A stretch of 16,792 nucleotides of DNA from Clostridia bacterium (GTDB taxonomy: Bacteria > Bacillota > Clostridia > UMGS1883), in NCBI GenBank assembly GCA_900768005.1, contig CAAGBE010000026.1:1-16792 (forward strand), written 5' to 3'. Below, in pieces: positions 6,335-13,029 of the stretch (positions are counted from its first letter, which is position 1; each line of letters starts with the position of its first letter). The notes beneath the pieces are model-generated. The model worked only from the letters and a program-made list of their open reading frames with translations, made no database searches and was not told where the DNA came from. A program made the position numbers and the translations under genes.

Positions 6335-7822
6335 TTACGAAAGAATTTCTCTTATTGCAGGTGCAATAAGGTTTATTAAATCGTCTGCCGTTACGGAAAA
6401 TGCACCTATCTTCTTTTCACCCAGCATTCCTGCATATGCATGTATGAAGCAACCTGCCGCCGCGCTGTCCGTAAGGGAAAGCCCCTGAGCACAAAGTGAT
6501 GCAATTATTCCTGCCAGTACATCACCGCTTCCTGCCTTAGAAAGAGCGCTTGTCGCAATAGGGCAGATATATTTATTACTACCGCCGTATGTAATTACTG
6601 TCCTTGCCCCTTTAAGCAGGAGATGAATTCCGTTTGCACGGGCAAATTTGTCGGCATTATGTATTCTTCGGCTTTCTATTTCGGAAATTTCCATTCCGCT
6701 TATACGTGAAAATTCCTTTACGTGAGGAGTCAGGAGAACATCCTTGTTCTGTATAATATTCATTTTTCCTGAAAGGGCATTGATACCGTCAGCGTCAATC
6801 ACCACAGGGCAGGAGGCTGTATTGAGGATATTTGTTATAAGAAGGTCGTGTCTGCCTTTTCCCAATCCGCAACCAACCAGAACGCTGTTCGCTGTCCTTA
6901 TTGCTGAAAGTGCTTCGTGTGAAAGTTCGGGAAGCATTACCCCGTTTTGCTCGGGTACAGGAATTATAATGGCTTCCTTTATCAATATATTCAGCACAGA
7001 ACATATCGGTGACGGTGCAATAACCTTTACAAGACCGCAGCCGCTTCGCATAGCCGCCATAGCTGCCATTGCCGCCGCACCTGACATTGTTCTGCTTCCT
7101 GCTACAATTACAGTTGTACCAAAATTCCCTTTGTGGGAATAACGGTTTCTTGCGGGCATCATTGTTTTTATAAGTTTTTTTGTAAGAGGAACACAAGTGC
7201 TTTCGGTAATAGTGTCATACTGAACGGGAATTCCCACCTCGGCAATTACTATCTCACCGCATAAATCAACACTGTCGTTGGAAAGCATTCCTCTCTTGGG
7301 TGCAGTAAAGGTAATAGTCTTGTCCGCTTTTACACAAATTCCGCAAGCCTTTCCCGTGTCGCTGTCCATTCCGCTAGGCACATCGCAGGAAATGACATAT
7401 CCGTCTGAAGCATTTATCATTTCTATTGCACGGACAATATTGGTGTCTGTAATGTCTCCCTTTACACCGATTCCAAAAACGGCATCAAGACTGCACTGAA
7501 ATTCCTCTGTGGGAAAGGTTACTCCCTGTGTTATGGGAATTTCTTCTTCAATTGCCTTTCTGTAAAGAACTCTGCATTCGGGACTTTCCGGCTCTGCCAC
7601 GGGGACAATTTCAACCCGTTTACCGTGTTTCTTTAAAAGAATGGCAGTGGCGTAACCGTCACTGCCGTTATTTCCTTTACCGCAGTACACTCTTACAGAA
7701 TCGAAATTTCTGAGTTCGTCAAAACAAACCTTTGCGGCGTTTTCAATAAGATGCATGGAGGAAACATTCTCCATAGCCTTTCTTTCCGCCTCTCTTATCA
7801 TCTCTACGGATAAAAACAGCAT
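6335..7822 (-). CDS. nnr: Bifunctional NAD(P)H-hydrate epimerase / ADP-dependent NAD(P)H-hydrate dehydratase
   Basis: A 495-residue metabolite-repair enzyme. The N-terminal YjeF_N epimerase domain (about 1-215) interconverts R and S forms of hydrated NAD(P)H; it shows GKGNNGSDG at 48-56, the FGIGVKGD segment at 116-123 and ISCDVPSGMDSDTG at 144-157. The C-terminal ribokinase-like dehydratase domain (about 225-495) restores NAD(P)H at the cost of ADP. It shows VIVAGSRTMSGAA at 238-250, VIDADGINAL at 341-350, TPHVKEFSRI at 365-374 and the anion-hole motif KAGSGDVLAG at 429-438. Both active sites look intact, and the length fits E. coli Nnr (515). ATG 7822 lies 11 bases after AAGGA; another ATG between them is out of frame. 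It starts 14 bases after the small membrane protein gene, consistent with one transcript from the PBP promoter. The more common clostridial neighbour acpS is not seen here. Confidence 0.95.
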   Translation of the reverse strand: MLFLSVEMIREAERKAMENVSSMHLIENAAKVCFDELRNFDSVRVYCGKGNNGSDGYATAILLKKHGKRVEIVPVAEPESPECRVLYRKAIEEEIPITQGVTFPTEEFQCSLDAVFGIGVKGDITDTNIVRAIEMINASDGYVISCDVPSGMDSDTGKACGICVKADKTITFTAPKRGMLSNDSVDLCGEIVIAEVGIPVQYDTITESTCVPLTKKLIKTMMPARNRYSHKGNFGTTVIVAGSRTMSGAAAMAAMAAMRSGCGLVKVIAPSPICSVLNILIKEAIIIPVPEQNGVMLPELSHEALSAIRTANSVLVGCGLGKGRHDLLITNILNTASCPVVIDADGINALSGKMNIIQNKDVLLTPHVKEFSRISGMEISEIESRRIHNADKFARANGIHLLLKGARTVITYGGSNKYICPIATSALSKAGSGDVLAGIIASLCAQGLSLTDSAAAGCFIHAYAGMLGEKKIGAFSVTADDLINLIAPAIREILS

Positions 7823-7836
7823 TTTTCATCAAATCC

Positions 7837-8340
7837 TTACATAAAAACCTTAGAGGGGGCGTGCTTTTTCAGTATTTCAAGAGCTGCACAGGGCGGCTCA
7901 AACTTCACAAGAGTTCTTTCGTCTGCTTCCAGAACGGCAAAATACACATTGGCATCCTTGCTGTTTGTTGTTGCGGAAATTTCCTTGTCAAAGGTTCCAT
8001 TTAAATAGTGCTTGTGGTTTTCATCCTTTACAGATGCAAGCACAGTAACTTCACCGACAGAAAAGCTGATTAACCTTTTCCTTGATGTCTTGTTGTATAT
8101 TACATCAATATCTACGCCGTCACCAGTGATGGTGTACTCATACTCACGGTTAAATCTTGCTGAAATTTTGTGTGCACCAAAATACATACCTACTGCCAAA
8201 AGCAGTCCTATTCCCTCGAAATTAATCAGAAGAACAAAGCATATAAAAGCAAGTACTGTTGCTGCAAGATAGAGTAATAGTGTTAAAAATTTTTCTTTTC
8301 CGTTTTTATTTCTTTTTACAAGATATTCTTTATATTCCAT
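7837..8340 (-). CDS. Small membrane protein of unknown function with two N-terminal helices
   Basis: A 167-residue protein. After a basic start (MEYKEYLVKRNKNGKEK) come two adjacent hydrophobic segments, about 19-42 and 44-56, with only a short polar turn, so both termini are likely cytoplasmic. The remaining hundred residues are soluble and beta-rich, beginning EYEYTITGDGVDIDVIYNKTSRKRLISFSV, and resemble the two-helix plus PH-like layout of YcxB-type proteins. I recall an uncharacterised clostridial family (possibly DUF6106) with this layout but cannot verify it. An AAGGAG site five bases before ATG 8340 supports the start. It begins nine bases after the penicillin-binding protein stop and precedes nnr, so all three are probably one operon. 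No catalytic motif is visible. Confidence 0.8.
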   Translation of the reverse strand: MEYKEYLVKRNKNGKEKFLTLLLYLAATVLAFICFVLLINFEGIGLLLAVGMYFGAHKISARFNREYEYTITGDGVDIDVIYNKTSRKRLISFSVGEVTVLASVKDENHKHYLNGTFDKEISATTNSKDANVYFAVLEADERTLVKFEPPCAALEILKKHAPSKVFM

Positions 8341-8349
8341 ATTTTCTCC

Positions 8350-10695
8350 TTATATTCCCATTCCCTCAACTCCCGAGCCGTCTGTCTTCGGTGGAGCAGG
8401 AGTATCTGCAGGGGGAGGCGTCTGTCCTCCCTCTGGAAGAATTGGTGTGTCTGACGAAGTTCCACCCTCGGAAGTTTCTCCCTCAGGATTTTCAACAATT
8501 CCCTCTATTTCTTCGTCTTTTTCAATAACCTCACCTGAGTTCAGTTCGTTTTTATTAAACGTATATGGGTGGGTGGTACAGCGTTTATCGGGGATTGCGC
8601 TTGCCTTGTAATCCTTGCTTGTAAGGTTTTTACAAGCAGGAGTTGCACGCATACCGCTGTCAGCACAAAGCATAATGCTGTATTTATTGTCGTTATCATT
8701 CTGGAGGAAAGCCTTGTTTGGCAAATCATTATGAATGGGTGCCATAACCTTTCTCCACGCTACTGCCGCAGGGTTGGGAGAGAATCCCCTGAGTGCGGCA
8801 GGCTGGTCATAGCCAAACCATACGGCACCTACATAGTAGGGTGTGTATCCTACAAACCACCTGTCGTGGTTGTTGGAGGTTGTACCCGTTTTACCTGCAA
8901 CTCTCATTCCTGAAAGCCTTGCAGCCGTTCCTGTACCGCCTGTTACAACACCCTGCATCATTTCTATCATATCCTTAGCGGTGGTTTCACTCATCGCTAT
9001 CTGCTCTTCGCCCTTATGCTCAAGAATAATATTGCCCTCAGAGTCAAGTACCTTGGTATAAAGAGAGGGCTTAATATATTTTCCGCCGTTGGGGAATGTG
9101 CAGTAAGCTGCACACATATCAAGAACCGATACACCGTCTGTAAGTCCGCCCAAAGCTATGGGAGCCAGAGCTACGTCAGAAAGAATTTTCCCGTTTTGCT
9201 TGCGTTCCTTTACAACAGTGCTGACATGGAGATTATTCCTCATAAAGTCAAAAGCCGCTTCTGCCGTAAGATAGTTACAAATCTTTGATGCAGGAACATT
9301 TCGGGAGCCTCTGAGTGCGGCTGATACCGTAATTCTTCCTGCAAATCCGCGGTCATCATTTCTCGGCGCCCAGGAGCCAAAAGAAACGGGAGCGTCATTT
9401 ACAATTGTTGACGGAGTTACAAGTCCGTATTCAATTGCAGGCGCATACACGGTAAGAGGCTTTATAGAAGAACCTGGCTGACGGAGTGTCTGTGTTGCAC
9501 GGTTAAGTGTACGGTTACCCTCTTTTTCTCCTCTTCCGCCTGCAAGGCCCTTAACAAGTCCTGTGTAGGGGTCCATAATTACCATTGACGACTGGGGCTG
9601 AAGGCTTCCTGCCGCCTTCTGGAATGCCGATGGGTCGTTATATACTGTATCTATATGTCCCTGAATTTCGGGGTCCATAGAAATATATATTTTCAATCCG
9701 CCGTTGTAGAGGATTTGCATAGCAAACTCTTTTGTGTATTTATACTGGCTCATCATATCCGCTACAACCTGCTCTATTGCCGCATCTGTAAAATAGCTCT
9801 GATACTTTTGCTCAGATTCAGACCTTTTGGGCATAAACTTAAGTTCCTGAGCCTTTGCATCCTCATATTCAGACTTGGTAATAAAGCCAAGGTCAAGCAT
9901 TTTCTTAAGAATTACAAGCTGCCTGTCCTTATTATTCTGCGGATTCTGCAGCGGGTCATACTTTGTCGGGTATTTGGTTATACCTGCAAGAACTGCACAC
10001 TCTGCCAAAGAAAGCTCTGAAACAGGTTTTCCGAAATAAGTAAGGGATGCACTTCCCACACCGTTACACTTCTGGCTGAGATAAATTGTGTTTAGATAAT
10101 ATTCAAGAATCTCATCCTTGGAGAGGTCTTTCTCAAGATTGTATGCACGGTAGATTTCCTGAATTTTTCGTTTTACAGAGTAATCATCATCCTGGGTTAG
10201 GTTCTTGATAAGCTGCTGAGTTATGGTACTTCCGCCATAGCTGGAATTACCCCTGTTTGTAATATACTGAACTGCAGCACCCATAAATCTCTTCAAATCC
10301 ACACCGTTATGAGAATAAAAACGCTCATCCTCAATAGCTACGAAGGCATTTTTCATATGTTCGGGAATGTCGGAGCCGGATACCCATATACGGTTTTCCG
10401 TATCATAAAGCTGCTCGTACTCTATCATTTCGCCCGTTTCAGAATCCTGAACATAGACAAAGGACGTGAGATTCAGCCGCATATTTTCTACATCTATAAG
10501 CTCTGCATCCTCAACATACCCTGCAAGCGAGCCTGCAACAAGTCCCACAACCGCAACTGCGAGCAATCCAAGAGCAACACCCGCACCTGAAAGCATTCTG
10601 GCAAGGATGCCCTTCTTCTTTTTTCTTTTTCCTTTGCGGCTCGGTGCAGTTGAAGCCTGCCTCCTGCTGCTGTTATTAACCGGTTTTCTTTCCAT
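8350..10695 (-). CDS. Class A penicillin-binding protein (PBP1A family), glycosyltransferase plus transpeptidase
   Basis: A 781-residue bifunctional peptidoglycan synthase anchored in the membrane. A basic cytoplasmic tail (RKGKRKKKK) leads to one membrane helix at about 30-58. The family 51 glycosyltransferase has EDERFYSHNGVD near 122-133, with the catalytic glutamate, and GGSTITQQLIKN near 154-165. The transpeptidase has the SxxK motif SSIK with nucleophile Ser409, SRN at 464-466 and KTGT at 602-605. All are intact. The last 55 or so residues form a low-complexity Glu/Pro/Gly/Thr tail (EKDEEIEGIV, TPPPADTPAPPK), common in Gram-positive PBP1 and probably wall-exposed. ATG 10695 is chosen because GGGAGG lies eight bases before it; the in-frame ATG at 10716 is upstream of that site. 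It heads the run to the two-helix membrane protein and nnr. Confidence 0.96.
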   Translation of the reverse strand: MERKPVNNSSRRQASTAPSRKGKRKKKKGILARMLSGAGVALGLLAVAVVGLVAGSLAGYVEDAELIDVENMRLNLTSFVYVQDSETGEMIEYEQLYDTENRIWVSGSDIPEHMKNAFVAIEDERFYSHNGVDLKRFMGAAVQYITNRGNSSYGGSTITQQLIKNLTQDDDYSVKRKIQEIYRAYNLEKDLSKDEILEYYLNTIYLSQKCNGVGSASLTYFGKPVSELSLAECAVLAGITKYPTKYDPLQNPQNNKDRQLVILKKMLDLGFITKSEYEDAKAQELKFMPKRSESEQKYQSYFTDAAIEQVVADMMSQYKYTKEFAMQILYNGGLKIYISMDPEIQGHIDTVYNDPSAFQKAAGSLQPQSSMVIMDPYTGLVKGLAGGRGEKEGNRTLNRATQTLRQPGSSIKPLTVYAPAIEYGLVTPSTIVNDAPVSFGSWAPRNDDRGFAGRITVSAALRGSRNVPASKICNYLTAEAAFDFMRNNLHVSTVVKERKQNGKILSDVALAPIALGGLTDGVSVLDMCAAYCTFPNGGKYIKPSLYTKVLDSEGNIILEHKGEEQIAMSETTAKDMIEMMQGVVTGGTGTAARLSGMRVAGKTGTTSNNHDRWFVGYTPYYVGAVWFGYDQPAALRGFSPNPAAVAWRKVMAPIHNDLPNKAFLQNDNDNKYSIMLCADSGMRATPACKNLTSKDYKASAIPDKRCTTHPYTFNKNELNSGEVIEKDEEIEGIVENPEGETSEGGTSSDTPILPEGGQTPPPADTPAPPKTDGSGVEGMGI

Positions 10696-10761
10696 ACGAT
10701 GCACCTCCCGATGCAAGAATTATATGCAAAAAACACTTTTCCTTTTACCTATACATAGTAG

Positions 10762-10770
10762 AGTATAACA
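10762..10770 (-). promoter_or_regulatory. Possible extended -10 promoter of the penicillin-binding protein gene
   Basis: On the minus strand TGT-TATACT forms an extended -10 (TGnTATACT) about 70 bases before the start codon. There is no good -35 at 17 bases; TTGTAA at 10790-10795 is 22 bases away. A TATAAT at 10719-10724 is too close to the ribosome site to be used. The assignment is tentative. Confidence 0.35.
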
Positions 10771-10875
10771 CCAAAGCATTAAAAAAGTGTTACAAAAAGC
10801 ACTTTATTTGTATATTATGCCAACATCTGCACAAAATAAAGGACATAAAATCAAGCTATTTTTGGAGGTACTTCA

Positions 10876-11304
10876 ATGAAACCAAGAACCGTCCTTTCAG
10901 CATTTCTTGTCCTGACAGCTATATTTTCCTGTTCTATGGCAGGTTATATCTTCGGCACAACAACAGCAAAAGAGGAAATTTCCACAAAGCAGATTCCTCC
11001 TGCAAAAAAGGAATCCTCTCCTTCTCCATCAAAAACAGCTGTCGTAAGCAACGATACTGAAGATATCCCTGCTGAGCAAAAGGAAGACTCTGCTAAAAAT
11101 CCTGTTCAAACCTATGTGCTGAGAGAAGACAAGGGCAAGGTGGCACTTTTTATAAAAAACGCAGACGGTACGGAAAACCTCCACAGCAGTTATGATGTGC
11201 CTATAATGTTTCTTCCAAAAAATGACCGTGAGGCACTGCAAAAAGGAATAGAATTCAATTCTCTTGATGAAATTGTAAAATTTGTAGAGGATTATGTGGG
11301 ATAA
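10876..11304 (+). CDS. Exported or membrane-anchored protein with a BofC C-terminal-like domain
   Basis: A 142-residue protein. Residues 1-27 are a signal or anchor segment (MKPRTVLSAFLVLTAIFSCS). Residues 28-75 are a Lys/Glu/Ser/Pro-rich linker. Residues 76-142 (TYVLREDKGKVALFIKNADG, then YDVPIMFLPKNDREALQKGI and SLDEIVKFVEDYVG) match the pattern of the BofC C-terminal domain, with its 'LP..D...L..GI...s.eEL...LEDY' end. BofC in Bacillus is a forespore-secreted protein that restrains SpoIVB signalling to SigK. Many clostridial proteins carry only this C-terminal domain, and their role is unknown, so a sporulation role is not implied. GGAGG seven bases before ATG 10876 supports the start. It is divergent from the PBP gene and convergent with the VTT-family gene, sharing its terminator. 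Confidence 0.82.
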   Translation: MKPRTVLSAFLVLTAIFSCSMAGYIFGTTTAKEEISTKQIPPAKKESSPSPSKTAVVSNDTEDIPAEQKEDSAKNPVQTYVLREDKGKVALFIKNADGTENLHSSYDVPIMFLPKNDREALQKGIEFNSLDEIVKFVEDYVG

Positions 11305-11305
11305 G

Positions 11306-11331
11306 AAACGGCGCCCTCACGGGCACCGTTT
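11306..11331 (+). terminator. Terminator shared by convergent genes
   Basis: Arms AAACGG/CCGTTT (11306-11311, 11326-11331) continue after one mismatch into GCCC/GGGC with a TCAC loop, followed on the plus strand by TGTTT. The plus-strand stop (11302-11304) is just before it. The TGA stop of the minus-strand gene falls in the loop (11317-11319), so the last codons of that gene form one arm. The T-tract is short on both sides. Confidence 0.65.
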
Positions 11332-11988
11332 GTTTAACTTTTTCTCATACAATCTGTATAGAACAAATCCTATTAATGAAACGGCAAGAATTATACCATA
11401 GGCTATAAGCAATGGCTTATAATTGTTTTTCACAAATGCACTCCCTGCATATGTAGATGACACAATTGACGGAATTCTCGCAACGGCTGTAAGCAAAAGA
11501 AAGGACTTGAGCCTTATAGGAGTGAAAGGAACTGCATAGGATATAATTGCCTTTGGCGTGCCGGGGATAAAAAACAAAAGGAATATCACACGCTTTAATT
11601 TTTTCTCATCCTTAAGAAATTTCATTCTGCCCATTGCTTTGCTTCCTGCGGCAGCTTCAACAAATTCATGGCCAAACTTTCTGACCATTTGAAAAATTAT
11701 TGCTTGTCCGACAGATACTCCAACAAGGCACACTGCAAGACCACCAACAGTTCCATACATACAGCCTGCCAGAAATTCAACCAGTTCTCCGGGAATAAAA
11801 GCAACTACTATCTGCCCGATTTGTATCAATAGCATTACTCCTATTCCAAATATTCCGAAATTTTCTATAAAATTTTGAAATTCCTGAGGCTCATTGAACG
11901 ACCTGAGAAAAGGAACTGCAACCATAGATATTGCTGCCATTGTCGCTATAATAATCACTAATGAAATATATTTGTAGGCTTTCTTCAT
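11317..11988 (-). CDS. TVP38/TMEM64 (VTT/DedA-like) membrane protein
   Basis: A 223-residue polytopic membrane protein of the VTT family. The domain shows VAFIPGELVEFLAGCMYG (about 60-77), with the conserved proline-glycine, and the second re-entrant loop FIPGTPKAIISYAVPFTPI (about 139-157), ending in the Arg-bearing LLTAVARIPSIVSSTYAGS stretch. About five or six hydrophobic segments are present. Relatives act in lipid scrambling or transport, including undecaprenyl phosphate or phosphatidylethanolamine recycling for some DedA/VTT members; the substrate here cannot be read from sequence. ATG 11988 (MKKAYK) has GAGG six bases upstream; the frame is open to 12027 but the extra residues lie over the leader. 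It is transcribed divergently from the GlmU-like gene. Confidence 0.9.
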   Translation of the reverse strand: MKKAYKYISLVIIIATMAAISMVAVPFLRSFNEPQEFQNFIENFGIFGIGVMLLIQIGQIVVAFIPGELVEFLAGCMYGTVGGLAVCLVGVSVGQAIIFQMVRKFGHEFVEAAAGSKAMGRMKFLKDEKKLKRVIFLLFFIPGTPKAIISYAVPFTPIRLKSFLLLTAVARIPSIVSSTYAGSAFVKNNYKPLLIAYGIILAVSLIGFVLYRLYEKKLNKRCP

Positions 11989-12009
11989 AACACACCTCAC
12001 ATTTGTTTC

Positions 12010-12038
12010 AGTATACCGCGATTTCATTAAACAAGCAA
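12010..12038 (-). promoter_or_regulatory. Probable promoter of the VTT-family gene
   Basis: Minus-strand TTGCTT (12033-12038), a 17-base spacer and TATACT (12010-12015) lie 22 bases ahead of the start codon. The -10 is good and the -35 is weak (3 of 6). The -35 overlaps the edge of an AT-rich dyad at 12036-12059. Confidence 0.5.
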
Positions 12039-12059
12039 TAAATTTTTGTAAATTTATTG
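12036..12059. repeat. AT-rich dyad in the divergent promoter region
   Basis: CAATAAATTT-TTGT-AAATTTATTG has perfect ten-base arms around a four-base centre. It lies between the divergent VTT-family and GlmU-like genes and touches the -35 of the former. It could be an operator. As a terminator it fails, because no gene ends nearby and the stem is almost pure A/T. Confidence 0.5.
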
Positions 12060-12101
12060 TGACTTTCTGTATTTTGATTTTGACAGTTTTTCAGAAAGCT
12101 G

Positions 12102-12130
12102 TTGCAAAAACTAGCTGTTCCATATACAAT
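12102..12130 (+). promoter_or_regulatory. Possible promoter of the GlmU-like gene
   Basis: TTGCAA (12102-12107), a 17-base spacer and TACAAT (12125-12130). Transcription would start near 12137, just before the AGGAGG ribosome site at 12139-12144, so the leader would be very short. A TTGACA at 12080-12085 has no -10 at the right distance. Moderate support only. Confidence 0.4.
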
Positions 12131-12153
12131 GAATTAACAGGAGGCGAAAATAA

Positions 12154-12810
12154 ATGAAAATAAATGAACTGTTTGACCTTGACAAAACCATAGCATCAGA
12201 GGTGTTCGAGGGCTATGAATATCCGTGGCAGGTGCTTTCAAAAATTAAGGAATTTACCATTGCTTTAGGCAAAAAGCTTGATAAAGAAAAGTTTGACGAG
12301 ATTTCACCTGATGTATGGGTTTGTAAATCGGCAAAAATTGCTCCCACGGCGTTTATTGCATCCCCCTGTATTATTGACGAGGGTGCAGAGGTAAGACATT
12401 GTGCTTTTATCCGCGGAGGAGTAATTGTGGGAAAAAATTCTGTGGTCGGAAATTCCACAGAGATGAAAAATGCAATTATTTTTGATAATGTACAAATTCC
12501 TCATTTTAATTATATTGGAGATTCAATTCTTGGTTACAAATCCCATCTGGGTGCAGGTGCCGTTACGTCAAATGTAAAAAGCGACAAAACCCTTGTTTCA
12601 ATAAAAAACGGCGATGAAAAAATTGAAACTGGACTTAAAAAATTTGGCGCAATGGTGGGCGATTTTACAGAAGTTGGTTGTAACAGCGTACTCTGTCCCG
12701 GCAGTGTTATCGGCAGAAATTGTACAATCTATCCCCTTTCCCGTGTAAGAGGCTACTTAAAAGAAAATTCTATTTTTAAGGCCGAGGGGAATATAGTTAC
12801 AAAAAAATAA
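12154..12810 (+). CDS. Left-handed beta-helix acyltransferase resembling the GlmU C-terminal domain
   Basis: A 218-residue protein. After a short helical N-terminus (to about 48, containing EYPWQVLSKI) come hexapeptide repeats from about 52 to 190, such as IAPTAFIASPCIIDEGAEV and VGKNSVVGNSTEMKNAIIF, which form a left-handed beta helix. The segment PHFNYIGDSILGYKSHLGAG (116-135) closely resembles the acetyl-CoA/GlcN-1-P site of GlmU (NLNYIGD...IGAG), with a histidine near the usual catalytic position. No nucleotidyltransferase domain is present, although such proteins are commonly annotated 'UDP-N-acetylglucosamine pyrophosphorylase'. It may acetylate an amino-sugar phosphate, but that is inference. 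AGGAGG (12139-12144) is nine bases before ATG 12154. Its neighbour is a GlmM fusion, whose product GlcN-1-P is the substrate of GlmU's acetyltransferase; the two are separated by a terminator, so they are not a simple operon. Confidence 0.85.
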   Translation: MKINELFDLDKTIASEVFEGYEYPWQVLSKIKEFTIALGKKLDKEKFDEISPDVWVCKSAKIAPTAFIASPCIIDEGAEVRHCAFIRGGVIVGKNSVVGNSTEMKNAIIFDNVQIPHFNYIGDSILGYKSHLGAGAVTSNVKSDKTLVSIKNGDEKIETGLKKFGAMVGDFTEVGCNSVLCPGSVIGRNCTIYPLSRVRGYLKENSIFKAEGNIVTKK

Positions 12811-12820
12811 TAAAATAGAA

Positions 12821-12854
12821 AAGAAGGCTATTCTCCTGATTAGCCTTCTTTTTT
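12821..12854 (+). terminator. Rho-independent terminator of the GlmU-like gene
   Basis: Perfect ten-base arms AAGAAGGCTA (12821-12830) and TAGCCTTCTT (12841-12850) flank a ten-base loop and run into TTTT. It starts ten bases after the stop codon. Confidence 0.92.
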
Positions 12855-12865
12855 GTAAATTCCAC

Positions 12866-12893
12866 TTTACATTTCGCGTGTTTTATATATAAT
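12866..12893 (+). promoter_or_regulatory. Possible distal promoter of the HTH-GlmM gene
   Basis: TTTACA (12866-12871), 16 bases, TATAAT (12888-12893), with transcription starting near 12900. A transcript from here would carry both CAAC dyads, which could fold into one long hairpin. GAGGAG (12896-12901) followed six bases later by a TTG that opens a nine-codon frame is at the extreme 5' end and I do not call it a gene. Confidence 0.45.
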
Positions 12894-12929
12894 TTGAGGA
12901 GAAAATATTGTCGTTTTATTTGTTTTTGT

Positions 12930-12964
12930 CAACCTGAGGTTGCTTTAATTTCCAACTCAAGTTG
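12930..12964 (+). promoter_or_regulatory. Two CAAC-n-GTTG dyads upstream of HTH-GlmM: candidate operators
   Basis: CAACCTGAGGTTG (12930-12942) is a perfect dyad with a single central base. CAACTCAAGTTG (12953-12964) is a dyad with a two-base centre. Their centres are about 22.5 bases apart, two helical turns, and lie near -42 and -65 relative to the start predicted from the adjoining promoter. The two are also inverted copies of each other (TCAACCTGAG against TCAACTTGAG), so RNA from an upstream promoter could form one stem-loop. Placement beside an XRE-domain gene suggests autoregulation, as an inference. Confidence 0.6.
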
Positions 12965-12965
12965 A

Positions 12966-12994
12966 TTGATAACAAAATTCATTTCAGTTATAAT
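12966..12994 (+). promoter_or_regulatory. Main promoter of the HTH-GlmM gene
   Basis: TTGATA (12966-12971), exactly 17 bases, TATAAT (12989-12994): 11 of 12 consensus positions. Transcription would start near 13001, giving a leader of about 29 bases with the AAGGAG site at 13013-13018. The downstream CAAC dyad ends one base before the -35. Confidence 0.9.
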
Positions 12995-13029
12995 TTAGTA
13001 AAAGTACTTTGTAAGGAGTTGTGATTACT

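Noticed and set aside
9655..10020. Plus-strand 121-codon open frame inside the PBP gene
   Set aside because: It is antisense to conserved PBP1A sequence, has no ribosome site or recognisable domain, and is a frame shadow of the real gene.
10732..10791. Separated inverted repeat AACACTTTT ... AAAAGTGTT in the PBP/BofC-like intergenic region
   Set aside because: Short A/T-rich arms 42 bases apart. It could be half-sites but is too simple to separate from chance.
10771..10795. Minus-strand TGTAAC-ACTTT-TTTAAT near the PBP gene as a second WalR site
   Set aside because: The second hexamer lacks the consensus G, so it is one mismatch short in AT-rich DNA. Not claimed.
12908..12937. Nine-codon TTG-initiated leader frame after GAGGAG upstream of HTH-GlmM
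   Set aside because: The predicted transcription start falls inside the ribosome site, the start codon is rare, and nine codons give no further evidence.
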